64,000 nt of DNA, taken from the NCBI GenBank assembly GCA_046329815.1, contig JAXLTY010000003.1, positions 248,001 through 312,000 on the forward strand, written 5' to 3'. The notes beneath the pieces are model-generated. The model did not search any database and was not told the origin of the DNA. It saw only the letters and a program-made list of their open reading frames with translations. Origin of the DNA: JADJSS01 sp046329815 (GTDB taxonomy: Bacteria; Bacteroidota; Bacteroidia; Chitinophagales; JADIYW01). The position numbers were made by a program, and so were the translations under genes. Below are positions 1 through 8,726 of the stretch, in pieces; position 1 is the stretch's first letter, and each line of letters starts with the position of its first letter.

Positions 1-318
1 ACCGTAAGGTGTATTTTTCCAATGACCTGGAATCCATACGGCTCCAGGTGAAGGAATAATCCATTTTCCTTCGATATAAATGTATTGATTGGTTTGGCTG
101 TCCCAAATCCAATCACCATCTATCCAAATATGTTTAGACGATGGGCAAGCAGGTTTTACCACGACAACGGTTCGTGTTGGTTGTACTTTACAATAATATG
201 GTTTTCCATATCTGACCGGTGCCGGTTTTACTGTATAAACTTTAACCGTTTTATGTGGTCTTGCATTTGCTAGTTGTAATGCAACCAGGCAAGATAGTAT
301 CATTATTAACTGTTTCAT
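1..318 (-). CDS. Secreted YXWGXW-repeat-like protein, C-terminus cut by window edge
   Basis: Reading the minus strand from the ATG at 318 gives 106 codons that stay open to base 1, so the 3' end lies outside the window. The product starts with a typical signal peptide (MKQLIMILSCLVALQLANA), then a basic, proline-rich stretch, then repeated Trp-centred segments (HIWIDGDWIWD, YIEGKWIIP, VWIPGHW). Such W-x-x-G-x-W spaced aromatic repeats are typical of small secreted YXWGXW/BcpO-type proteins of Bacteroidota; their function is not established. The call on family is from the repeat pattern only. It is divergent from the next gene. Confidence 0.6.
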   Translation of the reverse strand, partial: MKQLIMILSCLVALQLANARPHKTVKVYTVKPAPVRYGKPYYCKVQPTRTVVVVKPACPSSKHIWIDGDWIWDSQTNQYIYIEGKWIIPSPGAVWIPGHWKNTPYG

Positions 319-392
319 ACTGCATATTTTTTATGTTTGACTTGCAAATGCAAAAAAAGTTTAATGAATTAAGTTTTTTTTTTGAAAAATAT

Positions 393-424
393 TTGCATTT
401 TTGATCGAATTCATTTTACATTTA
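393..424 (+). promoter_or_regulatory. Candidate Bacteroidota promoter of the histone-like gene
   Basis: TTG at 393-395 and TACATTTA at 417-424 (7 of 8 to TAnnTTTG) are 21 bp apart. A start site near 431 would exclude the ATG at 429 and supports translation from the ATG at 462. Confidence 0.4.
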
Positions 425-461
425 GCCAATGATTTTGAAACTCATCAACAATATTCTGTCA

Positions 462-1469
462 ATGGGAAAAAAAGCAAAAAAAGAAGAGCCGAAAAAGGTA
501 GCTAAAGCGGCACCTAAAAAAGTTGTTGCTCAGAAATCAACAGTAGCAAAACCTGCAGCAAAGCCAACTGCAAAGAAAGCGACAGCGAAAGCGGCTGCAA
601 AAACTGTAGCTAAAACTACTGTAAAAAAATCATTACCAAAAGTAACAACTAAAACGGCAGTTAAAGCTGCACCTAAAAAAACAGAAGTGAAGAAAGTTGC
701 TCCTGTTAAACCTAAACCGATTATTAAACAAGAAGCAAAAAAACCAAAAGTGACAAAAAAAGAAGTTCCTGCAAAACCGATTCCGAAAAAAGCTGAGCCA
801 GTCAAGACAAAAGTTGCTGCAAAGACAGCAACAAAACAAAAAGAAGTAACACAAAAAGTTGAACCTCAAAAAGAAAAAACAGTAAAACCGGTTGTTACTA
901 AAACAGAAATTGTTGTTGAGAAAGAAACTGATAAAAAAACAGCTAAAAAACAAAAAGAACAAACAGCAGCGCCAGCACAAACAGTGCCACGTCCTGCCGC
1001 TGACGGCAAACGCAAAGTAATTGTAGATTATAAAAATGTACCTGATGAAGTATTAGGCTTACTTTCTGAGAAATATCCGCATGGCTATAACAAAGGCATC
1101 ATCAAATTCACCAATGCAAAAAAAGAATTGGTATCAGCAGTTCCTATTGATCTTGGTGATACTACTTATCTTGTAAAGGTATCCACACAATTACAAAAAA
1201 TGGTAAATGATTATGATGATGATGAATTATTTCCCGAAGTATCAACACCAGTTGAGAAAGAAATTCCAATTGGAGCCGGTGGTGATTTTGATGATTTTGA
1301 TAAAAGCGATGAAGATGATTCAGGTAAACGCAAAGCAAAAGGTCGCGTGAAAAGTGCTGATGATTTGGAATATGGATTTGATGACGATGACGATGATGAT
1401 GGTGACGATGATGACGATGACGATGATAATGACGATGGTGATGGCGATGATGATGATGATGATGAATAA
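462..1469 (+). CDS. Charge-segregated histone H1-like protein with acidic tail
   Basis: 335 residues from the ATG at 462 (an upstream in-frame ATG at 429 is less likely because of the promoter position). Three zones are visible. Residues 1 to about 185 are Lys/Ala/Pro-rich with AKPAAKPTAKKATAKAAAK-like repeats, as in eukaryotic histone H1 tails and bacterial Hc1/AlgP-like proteins. Residues about 186-250 look globular (KVIVDYKNVPDEVLGLLSEK, then SAVPIDLGDTTYLVKV) and resemble a small stand-alone protein I recall from Chitinophagaceae-type genomes. The last 80 residues are acidic and end in an almost pure Asp/Gly/Asn run. A nucleic-acid-binding role for the basic arm is inference; the acidic tail could self-neutralise it or bind a basic partner. 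The gene ends at a perfect palindrome. Confidence 0.7.
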   Translation: MGKKAKKEEPKKVAKAAPKKVVAQKSTVAKPAAKPTAKKATAKAAAKTVAKTTVKKSLPKVTTKTAVKAAPKKTEVKKVAPVKPKPIIKQEAKKPKVTKKEVPAKPIPKKAEPVKTKVAAKTATKQKEVTQKVEPQKEKTVKPVVTKTEIVVEKETDKKTAKKQKEQTAAPAQTVPRPAADGKRKVIVDYKNVPDEVLGLLSEKYPHGYNKGIIKFTNAKKELVSAVPIDLGDTTYLVKVSTQLQKMVNDYDDDELFPEVSTPVEKEIPIGAGGDFDDFDKSDEDDSGKRKAKGRVKSADDLEYGFDDDDDDDGDDDDDDDDNDDGDGDDDDDDE

Positions 1470-1484
1470 AATATACTTCACAAT

Positions 1485-1524
1485 AACTAAAAAACGGATT
1501 CAATATTGAATCCGTTTTTTAGTT
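1485..1524. terminator. 40-bp perfect palindrome, bidirectional terminator
   Basis: Arms of 20 bp with no loop (centre ACGGATTCAAT/ATTGAATCCGT), flanked by A6 on one side and T6 on the other inside the arms. It lies between convergent genes ending at 1469 (+) and 1564 (-), so it can stop both transcripts. Confidence 0.85.
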
Positions 1525-1563
1525 GAGATATGCTTGTTTTTTGTAACTAGAAAAATACAATTA

Positions 1564-3198
1564 TCAATTTTGTATTTTAAGAATTTTTTCACTTACAATT
1601 TCATCTTGTTGCTTCACTGAAATAATATATTCGCCGTCTGCAAGTTCACTTAAATTTTTAATCTCAATTCTGTTATTTCCAATAATTGTGTTGCCTTTCC
1701 ATACTGTTTCTACCATTAATTGTCCGATGATATTCTGAATTTGTATGTTTGTTGGCTGGCTCTTCAATGCTTCAAACTCAACAACTATCGAATTAGAAAA
1801 AGGATTTGGATATACTTTCAAGTCATTTACATTTGTATTTTGCTTCACGCCTGAAATTACTGCAGTGCTATCTTTTTTGACAATCGAAAAACGGTCAAAT
1901 AATTCACCATTGTCTTTATAATAAGAGCAAAGCATTACATTTCCTTTTACTTCTAAAATCATACTTCCAACGCCTTTATCAGCAGCAAATTTTTTATACA
2001 TCACCGGATGCATTTTGCCATTTTCATCTTCTGATTTTCCGCTGTTTCCAACAACTGCATACACAGTGCCTTTATCTTTTTGTGTTCCGTAAGTATATTT
2101 AATATAGGTTCTGTTGCTATCCGGATTTCCTGATGTACTATCAATCAACATAGTAGTTCTGTTGAATGTTGCGGAAAACCCATAATGTTTATTAATCAGA
2201 TAAGAACGTTCATATACATGGCTATGACCACACAGCACTAAATCCACGCCGTATTTTTCTAAGATTGGAACAATTCGCATGCGCATGCTGCCCATAAATA
2301 ATTCCCACGCGTCATCCGAGTTGTGCGAGCCGAATGAATACGGCGGCTGATGCCAATATGCAACTTTGAATTTTTTATTGGAGTTCTTGATATCATTCTC
2401 AATCCATGTTTTATAAGCATCCGGAAAATCAAAAAATATGTATTGATACAACTCAGAATTGAGTGCAATAAAATGTGTGTTGCCAAAATCGTAAGAATAA
2501 TAGTTTTCTGTTCCTGATGGCAAGCCACCCATTTCTGCATTTTTAAATACTTCAACCATATCAAAGTAAGGACCTTTGTGTGTGGTTGGATTATCAAAAC
2601 GGTTGACGCTGTTGTAGTCATGGTTTCCAGGAATCGGATAAAAATTCAGGAATCGAAATATAGAATCATAACCATACACTTTATCAAAAACCTTAGCAGA
2701 ATATTCTGCATCTGTTCCATCGTTATAGACATTATCGCCAAGCCATAACCAGCCATCAACAACATTTCCTTGCAAATAATTTTCGAACCAACGACGTACC
2801 TTAATTTGTTCATTATTGCCACCGCCAAAATCACCGGTTATCCAAAATTTAAAACCACTGGTGTCTCCAATAATAGGTGCTGTTACAAAATGATGCTGGT
2901 CATTTTCGCCTGCCAGAATTGTCGCATCAAAACCAACACTATAAAAGTATTTTGTTTTCGCACTTAAACCGGAAATTTTTACGATATGATTTTTTGTCCG
3001 AGCACTATCAATAATTGTGTTTGTTAAAGCGGTCGGCGAATTGCCATATTTTACTATAGATCTGGTCGAATCTGATGTACGCCACATTATTTTCACGCTG
3101 TTATTCGTCAGACTTTGCAGGTAAGGTCCGCGCTGTAATGTTTGTGAAAATAAATTTGTTGCTAATAAAAGAAATAGTGAAAGTATTACTTTTTGCAT
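1564..3198 (-). CDS. Secreted purple-acid-phosphatase-like metallophosphoesterase with T9SS domain
   Basis: 544 residues from the ATG at 3198, which opens a clean signal peptide (MQKVILSLFLLLATNLFSQ); the open frame reaches further up but the extension lacks signal-peptide character. Residues 20-110 form a fibronectin-III-like fold (RGPYLQSLTNNSVKIMWRT), as in purple acid phosphatases. The metallophosphoesterase core follows with GDFGGG, WLGDNVYNDG, PGNHDY, WHQPPYSFGSHN and CGHSHVYE, covering the expected Asp, Asn and His metal ligands. The C-terminus has a T9SS type A sorting domain (LKVYPNPFSNSIVVEF), so the enzyme is probably exported across the outer membrane. Likely role: release of phosphate from extracellular phosphoesters. 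Substrate is unknown. Confidence 0.88.
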   Translation of the reverse strand: MQKVILSLFLLLATNLFSQTLQRGPYLQSLTNNSVKIMWRTSDSTRSIVKYGNSPTALTNTIIDSARTKNHIVKISGLSAKTKYFYSVGFDATILAGENDQHHFVTAPIIGDTSGFKFWITGDFGGGNNEQIKVRRWFENYLQGNVVDGWLWLGDNVYNDGTDAEYSAKVFDKVYGYDSIFRFLNFYPIPGNHDYNSVNRFDNPTTHKGPYFDMVEVFKNAEMGGLPSGTENYYSYDFGNTHFIALNSELYQYIFFDFPDAYKTWIENDIKNSNKKFKVAYWHQPPYSFGSHNSDDAWELFMGSMRMRIVPILEKYGVDLVLCGHSHVYERSYLINKHYGFSATFNRTTMLIDSTSGNPDSNRTYIKYTYGTQKDKGTVYAVVGNSGKSEDENGKMHPVMYKKFAADKGVGSMILEVKGNVMLCSYYKDNGELFDRFSIVKKDSTAVISGVKQNTNVNDLKVYPNPFSNSIVVEFEALKSQPTNIQIQNIIGQLMVETVWKGNTIIGNNRIEIKNLSELADGEYIISVKQQDEIVSEKILKIQN

Positions 3199-3268
3199 AG
3201 CTTTAGTTTTATATAAAGTTAGCAAAAAGAAAGAAAATAAGAAGATGTTAAAATTGAATATTGTATGT

Positions 3269-3727
3269 TTATTTTTTGTCGATTATAACACCAACATCTG
3301 TAATTCCGGCTAATGGTTCTTTGCGCATCAACTGTACAATTTTGATCTCATATTTTCCTTTCGCAGACAAAGGTAAATTTGTATTTAAAGGAACAGTTTG
3401 CGTACACAAACTTCCGCTTGATTTTCCATAAGGTTTGCCATCGCTTTTGAATAAAGGAATTTCATAACGAAACGAAGTATCCACTTTATTTCCTTTGACA
3501 ATTACTTTTAACCAGATATTACTGAATTCATATTCTTTTTCATGGCGAATACTTATTGAATATTGGAAAGTTTTATTTTGCTCATCAATAATTACCGGAA
3601 AACTTAAAGTATCTGTCGGTTGCCAGTCTTTAGCATTTACTGATTTGTACTCATTATAAAAATGCTTTTGTTCGCACATGGAGAAAAAGAAAATGGAAAT
3701 TATTAAAACTAAAATATGCTTTTTCAT
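3269..3727 (-). CDS. gldH: Gliding motility lipoprotein GldH
   Basis: 152 residues with a lipoprotein signal ending at FFFSMC (Cys18). The body carries the GldH-like pattern of a beta-rich domain with SIRHEKEYEFSNIWLKVIV, followed by FRYEIPLFKSDGKPYGKSSG and a C-terminal KGKYEIKIVQLMRKEPLAGI stretch. Length matches GldH (about 155-165 residues). GldH is a membrane-anchored component needed for gliding in Flavobacterium johnsoniae and is also kept in many non-gliding Bacteroidota, probably with the T9SS. A TATTTTTG box lies only 4 bp upstream of the start codon. Confidence 0.85.
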   Translation of the reverse strand: MKKHILVLIISIFFFSMCEQKHFYNEYKSVNAKDWQPTDTLSFPVIIDEQNKTFQYSISIRHEKEYEFSNIWLKVIVKGNKVDTSFRYEIPLFKSDGKPYGKSSGSLCTQTVPLNTNLPLSAKGKYEIKIVQLMRKEPLAGITDVGVIIDKK

Positions 3728-3731
3728 CTAA

Positions 3732-3739
3732 CAAAAATA
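3732..3739 (-). promoter_or_regulatory. -7 box (TATTTTTG) upstream of gldH
   Basis: Exact match to TAnnTTTG on the minus strand, ending 4 nt before the gldH ATG; no clear -33 TTG is seen. If used, the transcript would be leaderless or nearly so. Confidence 0.4.
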
Positions 3740-3795
3740 AGATAAATAATTTTCGTTTTAAGGTTAAAAGAGCATAAATTAAAACAATGTGCTTA

Positions 3796-4893
3796 TTAAT
3801 AATTTTTTAAGTCTTGTATCATACTTAGCAATTGCGATTCAGAAACTTCAACCGGATTAAAAGTAATACCCATAAATGATTTACCAGCATCATTTGCAAA
3901 TGTAACTTCTTTTGTTTCTGCAAAATATTTACCATCAATAATAGAAAATGCTATAAATTTAGCTTGCATACCTATTGGAACACCATTCTTAAAAGTATAA
4001 AATCCCTTTTTACCAGCAATTGGATTTAATATTACATTAAAGGTTTTAACAAGTGAATTTATATCTTTTGGTTTAAAAAAGACGTTACTTGGTTCTAAAC
4101 CTGAACGATTTTCTGTGGTGCTTTCATTAAATTTTGAACCAAAATAACATAAAACAGTAGTTTTAGGTCCAGGTAAATGTATCGTTACATCGCAATTTCT
4201 CCATTGACCGATCGCATCTAGTATAAAATGTGCAGTATCTTGGCTTGAATTGGAATAGCCAAATAACATATTTTGTTTCCATGTGATTCCTTTATTGACT
4301 TTATAAAATTTTGAAACAGTAACATCTAAAGCATTATAATCCAACCCATTTATTTTTTCCTCATAAATGGTATCACCAGTTGCACTTTTCCACATTGGAA
4401 TATCACCTAAATTAACACCTGCTGGTTTACTTATTGGTAAAAAAACAGTTATTCCATTGCTAGTGCTAGTTCTTGGGTTTAAAATTAATGGTATATTGTT
4501 TTGAACTGCTAATAACTTAAATTCACCAAAGCTCAATAATATTTCTCCATTTTCAGTAATCGTTGGTTTATTATCCAATAACATATCACTTGCATTCAAA
4601 ATTTCTTTAAAAAAAATCTCAACATTACCTGTTATTGCTGAACCATCTGGCTTTGTAAATATATTGGGCTGTATAATTAATGTCGTTCCTTTAGAAGTAA
4701 TTATTGTATCACCTAGTGAGGCATCGATTGTAAATTTTTCAAACTGTGCGCCATTCTTTGAAGTAAATTCATTTAATATATCAATGTCTGTTTTTCTTAC
4801 ATTTTCATTGGAAAGGCAAGAAATAATTATACTACTAAATAATAATACAGCCACAATTAAGATCCCTTTTTTTTGTGTCATCTTTTTTGTCAT
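3796..4893 (-). CDS. Lipoprotein of unknown function
   Basis: 365 residues. The N-terminus has a hydrophobic segment ending in SSIIISC, a lipobox, so the mature protein is probably membrane anchored. Residues about 50-150 contain the pattern TTLIIQPNIFTKPDGSAITG followed by VEIFFKEILNASDMLL and a GEILLSFGEFKL stretch. I have seen this arrangement in a widespread Bacteroidota family of surface proteins (a beta-rich domain with G-T-x-L-x-I-x-P-x-x-F at its head), but the family has no established function. Start is ambiguous between the Met at 4893 and the Met five codons later. It sits between ligA and gldH, same strand, with about 70-80 bp gaps. Confidence 0.6.
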   Translation of the reverse strand: MTKKMTQKKGILIVAVLLFSSIIISCLSNENVRKTDIDILNEFTSKNGAQFEKFTIDASLGDTIITSKGTTLIIQPNIFTKPDGSAITGNVEIFFKEILNASDMLLDNKPTITENGEILLSFGEFKLLAVQNNIPLILNPRTSTSNGITVFLPISKPAGVNLGDIPMWKSATGDTIYEEKINGLDYNALDVTVSKFYKVNKGITWKQNMLFGYSNSSQDTAHFILDAIGQWRNCDVTIHLPGPKTTVLCYFGSKFNESTTENRSGLEPSNVFFKPKDINSLVKTFNVILNPIAGKKGFYTFKNGVPIGMQAKFIAFSIIDGKYFAETKEVTFANDAGKSFMGITFNPVEVSESQLLSMIQDLKNY

Positions 4894-4972
4894 AAAAACT
4901 AATTTATTATAAATATAGAAGTAAATAATTACAAATGCAATAGTTTAGAATATTACATTTATGTTATGGCAA

Positions 4973-7117
4973 TTACTCAATCATTTGTAAGAACTGATTT
5001 TCATCAATGATCTTTATCGTTTCAATCTTTTGTGCTTTAGCTAATTTGCTGCCTGCTTTTTCGCCGGCGATCAAATAATCTAAATTTGCCGAAACTGCGC
5101 TCAGGTTTTTGCCGCCGTTATTTTCAATCATTTTTTTGATGTCATCGCGCGAATGAAGTGGAAATGTTCCGGTGCACAAAAACGTTTTTCCTTCCAGTTT
5201 ATTCGATGCTAGAACGGTTTCCGTTTTTAGTAAATTCAAACCTAAACTTTCCAGTTCTTTCAATAAATTTTTATTCGTTTCATCGGCAAAAAATTGTTGC
5301 AAAGCCAACGCTACTTTTGGTCCAACGTCTTCCAGTTGCATGAACTGTTCTTCTTTCCATTCAGAAAAATCCAGTAAATTATTCACTTGCTTTGCGAGCA
5401 TTTTTGCTGTGGTAACACCAATATGACGAATGCCTAAACCTACTAACAAACGCCAATTCTCATTTTGTTTGGATGTTTCAATGCCATCTATTAAATTTTG
5501 TATAGATTTGGTTTTCCATCCTTCCAGTTGAGCAACTTTTTCATAATCAATTTTGTAAATCGATGGAATGTTTTGGATAATATTTTCTTTGATGAATGTG
5601 CGCACATTTTCTTCGCCAAAACCAAAAATATTCATGGCTTCTTTCGATACAAAATGAATTAAATGCTCTTCAATTTGCGCCGGACAATTCGCATTCACGC
5701 AACGCCAGATGCTTTCTTCTATTGGCTTCACCAATGCATGACTGCAGCTTGGGCAATGCGTTAAAAATTCAATCTTTTTTTCATTTCCTGTTCTTCTTTC
5801 TGCAACGCTACCGACAATATACGGAATCACATCGCCTGCGCGTTCAACAATTACCGTATCGTTGATGCGAATATCTTTTTCTGAAATAAATTCTTCGTTA
5901 TGCAACGAAATCGAAGATATCTCGACACCCATTAATTGCACAGGTTCTATCTTCGCAACAGGTGTAATGGCACCGGTTCTGCCGATTTGGAATTCTACGT
6001 TACGCAAAACAGAAAACGCCTGCTTTGCCTTGAATTTAAAAGCGATTGCCCATTTCGGATGATGTGAAGTTCTGCCAATCAACTGTTGTTGCTGCATGCT
6101 GTTTACTTTAATCACCATACCGTCAATATCGATCGGATAGCTGTCTCTTTTATTTTGCCACTGCATACAAAATTCTTCGACAGCTTGCATAGAATTAAAC
6201 ACACCTTTTTCTTTAAATGGTGTTTTAAAACCTAATTGCTCGAGCGTTTCTAAGTTTTTAAAATGAGAACCAAAAATATTCGTAACATCATTTCCATTTT
6301 TATCGGCTGCGTAACCAATCTGATATAAAATCGCGTCCAGCTTGCGTTCTGCAACATCTTTTGGATTTTTTAAACGCAGGCTGCCTGCTGCTGTATTGCG
6401 CGCGTTTTTGTAGAGTTCTAATTCCTTTTTATTTTCTGCGCGAAGTATTTCATTTTGCTTTTTTCGTTCTTCATTTAATTTTTCCAACATCGAAAGTTCC
6501 ATCACTACTTCGCCGCGAATTTCGATTTTATGAATTCCATATTGCGAAAAATTTACTTTCAACGGAATAGATTTTATAGCTTTCGCGTTTTGTGTAATTT
6601 CATCGCCTTCAATACCATTTCCACGCGTGGCAGCACGAACTAATTTATCGTCTTCATACACCAATGCAATCGACGAACCATCAAATTTTGGCTCTGCAAT
6701 GTATTCAATGATGGTATTTTCCGGAAGTGCTTTTTTAACTTGTGTATCAAAATCATCCAAGTCTTCCAAGCTGTAAGAATTTTCTAAAGACAACATCGGC
6801 ACTAAGTGCGCAACCGTTGCAAATTCACTGTTCAAACCTTTTGCAACGCGCTGTGTCGGCGAATCGGCCGTAATTAAATTCGGATTTTCTTCTTCAATTT
6901 GTTTGAGTTTTTTGAATAAAATATCATAATCAAAATCAGCAATAACAGAATCCGAATCGACATAATATTTTTTATCATGAAAATCAATAACAGTTTTTAA
7001 ATCTTCGCAAAACTGTTCTATTTCATTTTCCGGAATAAAATCATCTGCTTTTTTTAAAAGCTGGTTAGTCAATAAAATATAATCATTATTAGATGAAGAA
7101 AATAAATCGCTAGTCAT
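4973..7117 (-). CDS. ligA: NAD-dependent DNA ligase LigA
   Basis: 714 residues, slightly longer than the usual 670. It seals nicks in replication and repair using NAD+. Domains in order: Ia domain with HDKKYYV (binds the NMN half of NAD+), adenylation domain with the active-site lysine in AEPKFDGSS (Lys144), OB fold, a four-cysteine zinc finger (HCPSCSH ... WRCVNANCPAQ), helix-hairpin-helix repeats (LEDVGPKVALAL) and a C-terminal BRCT domain from about residue 640 (GKTFLCTGTF). Everything needed for activity is present. It starts 5 nt after the preceding unknown gene, so it is probably co-transcribed with that gene and the pterin dehydratase gene. Confidence 0.96.
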   Translation of the reverse strand: MTSDLFSSSNNDYILLTNQLLKKADDFIPENEIEQFCEDLKTVIDFHDKKYYVDSDSVIADFDYDILFKKLKQIEEENPNLITADSPTQRVAKGLNSEFATVAHLVPMLSLENSYSLEDLDDFDTQVKKALPENTIIEYIAEPKFDGSSIALVYEDDKLVRAATRGNGIEGDEITQNAKAIKSIPLKVNFSQYGIHKIEIRGEVVMELSMLEKLNEERKKQNEILRAENKKELELYKNARNTAAGSLRLKNPKDVAERKLDAILYQIGYAADKNGNDVTNIFGSHFKNLETLEQLGFKTPFKEKGVFNSMQAVEEFCMQWQNKRDSYPIDIDGMVIKVNSMQQQQLIGRTSHHPKWAIAFKFKAKQAFSVLRNVEFQIGRTGAITPVAKIEPVQLMGVEISSISLHNEEFISEKDIRINDTVIVERAGDVIPYIVGSVAERRTGNEKKIEFLTHCPSCSHALVKPIEESIWRCVNANCPAQIEEHLIHFVSKEAMNIFGFGEENVRTFIKENIIQNIPSIYKIDYEKVAQLEGWKTKSIQNLIDGIETSKQNENWRLLVGLGIRHIGVTTAKMLAKQVNNLLDFSEWKEEQFMQLEDVGPKVALALQQFFADETNKNLLKELESLGLNLLKTETVLASNKLEGKTFLCTGTFPLHSRDDIKKMIENNGGKNLSAVSANLDYLIAGEKAGSKLAKAQKIETIKIIDENQFLQMIE

Positions 7118-7122
7118 AAGAA

Positions 7123-7521
7123 TTAAAGAATATTAATTGATTTTAAAAAAGCCAAAGCACTTTCGTTATCTTTATTATATATTGAATTCATTAAATCATA
7201 TTTAATAATCTCTTTTTTTGAAACAACTATCTTTCTATAAATCGCTTCAACAACATTATTTTTTGATAATGAATACTTTGCTTTAATTACATCATCGTTT
7301 GCATTTTTCACCAAGTTAATTAATGCAATATCAATATCTGTATTGCGAATCAGTTTATTGTTTTGAATATGATATAATTTTTTGTTAAATCTAACTATCA
7401 AAAAATTATTTCTTACTAAAAATTCACCTATGTAAGTCTCATCCAATTCAACATAAGGATATGACTTAGTTTTTCTATTTATTATTTTATCTAAGTCAAT
7501 TTCTGTTCTAATATTCGTCAT
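7123..7521 (-). CDS. Hypothetical protein between pterin dehydratase and ligA
   Basis: 132 residues, not recognised. No signal peptide or membrane segment. It is rich in Ile, Asn, Lys and Asp, and the coding DNA is more AT-rich than its neighbours. The N-terminal half (YVELDETYIGEFLVRNNFLI) looks beta-rich; the C-terminal half looks helical. Its ATG overlaps the stop of the dehydratase gene by 4 nt (ATGA), and ligA follows after 5 nt, so it is embedded in an operon and translationally coupled. This supports it being a real gene. Recent acquisition is possible. Confidence 0.6.
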   Translation of the reverse strand: MTNIRTEIDLDKIINRKTKSYPYVELDETYIGEFLVRNNFLIVRFNKKLYHIQNNKLIRNTDIDIALINLVKNANDDVIKAKYSLSKNNVVEAIYRKIVVSKKEIIKYDLMNSIYNKDNESALAFLKSINIL

Positions 7522-7751
7522 AAAAACGCATCAATTGATTTTGCTAAACTATAATCTTTTTCAGTAACAATATTTCCTGCATCGTGTGTCTGCAACGAAA
7601 TTGTTATTTTATTATACACGTTATAAATTTCAGGATGATGGTTTTGTTTTTCCGCTTCAATCGCCACTTTTGTCAGAAAAGAAAATGCTTCGATAAAATC
7701 TTTGAACACAAATTCCTTCACGAGTTTATTATCTTTTGTAATCCAATCCAT
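7518..7751 (-). CDS. 4a-hydroxytetrahydrobiopterin dehydratase (PCD/DCoH family)
   Basis: 77 residues, a little short for the family (90-110). The signature is clear: KQNHHPEIYNVYNKITISLQ followed by THDAGNIVTEKDYSLAKSID. The paired histidines and the later His of THD are the catalytic histidines that dehydrate 4a-hydroxytetrahydropterin after aromatic amino acid hydroxylation. No aromatic amino acid hydroxylase lies in this window. First gene of an apparent operon with the unknown 132-residue gene and ligA. Confidence 0.9.
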   Translation of the reverse strand: MDWITKDNKLVKEFVFKDFIEAFSFLTKVAIEAEKQNHHPEIYNVYNKITISLQTHDAGNIVTEKDYSLAKSIDAFL

Positions 7752-7802
7752 CCTTAATTTTTATTTATCTTCGTTAAAATTAATCAATAAAATTGGTTGT
7801 GT

Positions 7803-8726
7803 ATGAATTGGAAATTAAAATTTGTTTTATGGTTCGTGAATAACGTGCAACCGCTTCGCAGTGTTGATATAAAAAACATTAAAGAAGAACGTAAAAATAC
7901 TAAAAGAGCAAGCGAACTCGGCAAATTACTGTTTGATACAAAAACGCCGATTAAAGAAATAACTGATTTTACGATTGATGCTATTAAAGTACGATTATAT
8001 AGAAATTCAGACAAAGCCAATCAACCTGTGATCATTTATTTTCATGGCGGTGGTTTTGTGTTTTATGGAATTGAATCGCATGATTATGTAACACGCCGGT
8101 TGTGTGCAATGAATGATTGTACGGTTATTTCTGTTGATTATCGATTAGCACCTGAACATACATTTCCGTCAGCTCAGGAAGATGGTTTTAAAGTCGTGCA
8201 ATATGTTTATGATCATGCAAAACAATTAAACATTGATCGTGAAAAAATAATTGTTGCAGGCGACAGCGCAGGCGGCACGATTTCGGCTTGTATTACACAT
8301 CATTTTAAAGATGATCCGAAAATAAAAATTGCTGCGCAGATATTGATTTATCCATGGGTCGATGGTAAGATTGAAAATCCATCAATAGAAAAATACAAAA
8401 CCGGTTATTTGCTGACTAAAGAAGCAATGCTGTGGTTTCAGAAAACATACACGCCAAATCCTGAAGATAAACTGAATCCAAAATCATCGCCATTATATAA
8501 TACAGATTTCACAAATTTGCCACCTGCTTTTATACTGACTGCTGAATATGATCCGTTGAAAGACGAAGGCAATGCGTATGCAAAAAAGCTGAAAGGTGCA
8601 GGAAATGTGGTTCTTCTGAAAGATTATAAAGCGTTAGTACATGGCTTTTTTAATATACCAAAACTCAGCGAAGAAGCTATGCAATCTTATTATGATATAC
8701 AAGCGTTTTTGAAAAAAGTAGTTTGA
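7803..8726 (+). CDS. Alpha/beta hydrolase, HSL-type esterase/lipase
   Basis: 307 residues from the ATG at 7803 (a TTG two codons upstream is in frame but unnecessary). The oxyanion-hole motif IIYFHGGGFVFYG, nucleophile elbow VAGDSAGG, acid in TAEYDPLKDEG and catalytic His in KALVHGFFN complete a Ser-Asp-His triad typical of the hormone-sensitive lipase family. Probably cytoplasmic carboxylesterase acting on short-chain esters; the true substrate is unknown. The stop codon lies inside the first copy of a 27-bp dispersed repeat. A TAAAATTG sequence at 7788-7795 could be its -7 box. Confidence 0.87.
   Translation: MNWKLKFVLWFVNNVQPLRSVDIKNIKEERKNTKRASELGKLLFDTKTPIKEITDFTIDAIKVRLYRNSDKANQPVIIYFHGGGFVFYGIESHDYVTRRLCAMNDCTVISVDYRLAPEHTFPSAQEDGFKVVQYVYDHAKQLNIDREKIIVAGDSAGGTISACITHHFKDDPKIKIAAQILIYPWVDGKIENPSIEKYKTGYLLTKEAMLWFQKTYTPNPEDKLNPKSSPLYNTDFTNLPPAFILTAEYDPLKDEGNAYAKKLKGAGNVVLLKDYKALVHGFFNIPKLSEEAMQSYYDIQAFLKKVV

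Noticed and set aside
85..273. Plus-strand frame of 62 codons at the left edge
   Set aside because: It lies opposite the signal-peptide-bearing YXWGXW-type gene read from 318, which is far more protein-like.
530..980. Two long Phe-rich antisense frames
   Set aside because: Antisense of Lys codons (AAA/AAG read as Phe/Leu); composition artefact of the histone-like gene.
1162..1503. His/Arg-rich minus-strand frame that looks like a metal-binding protein
   Set aside because: It is the antisense of the Asp codon tract (GAT/GAC reads as His-rich on the other strand) and includes half of the terminator.
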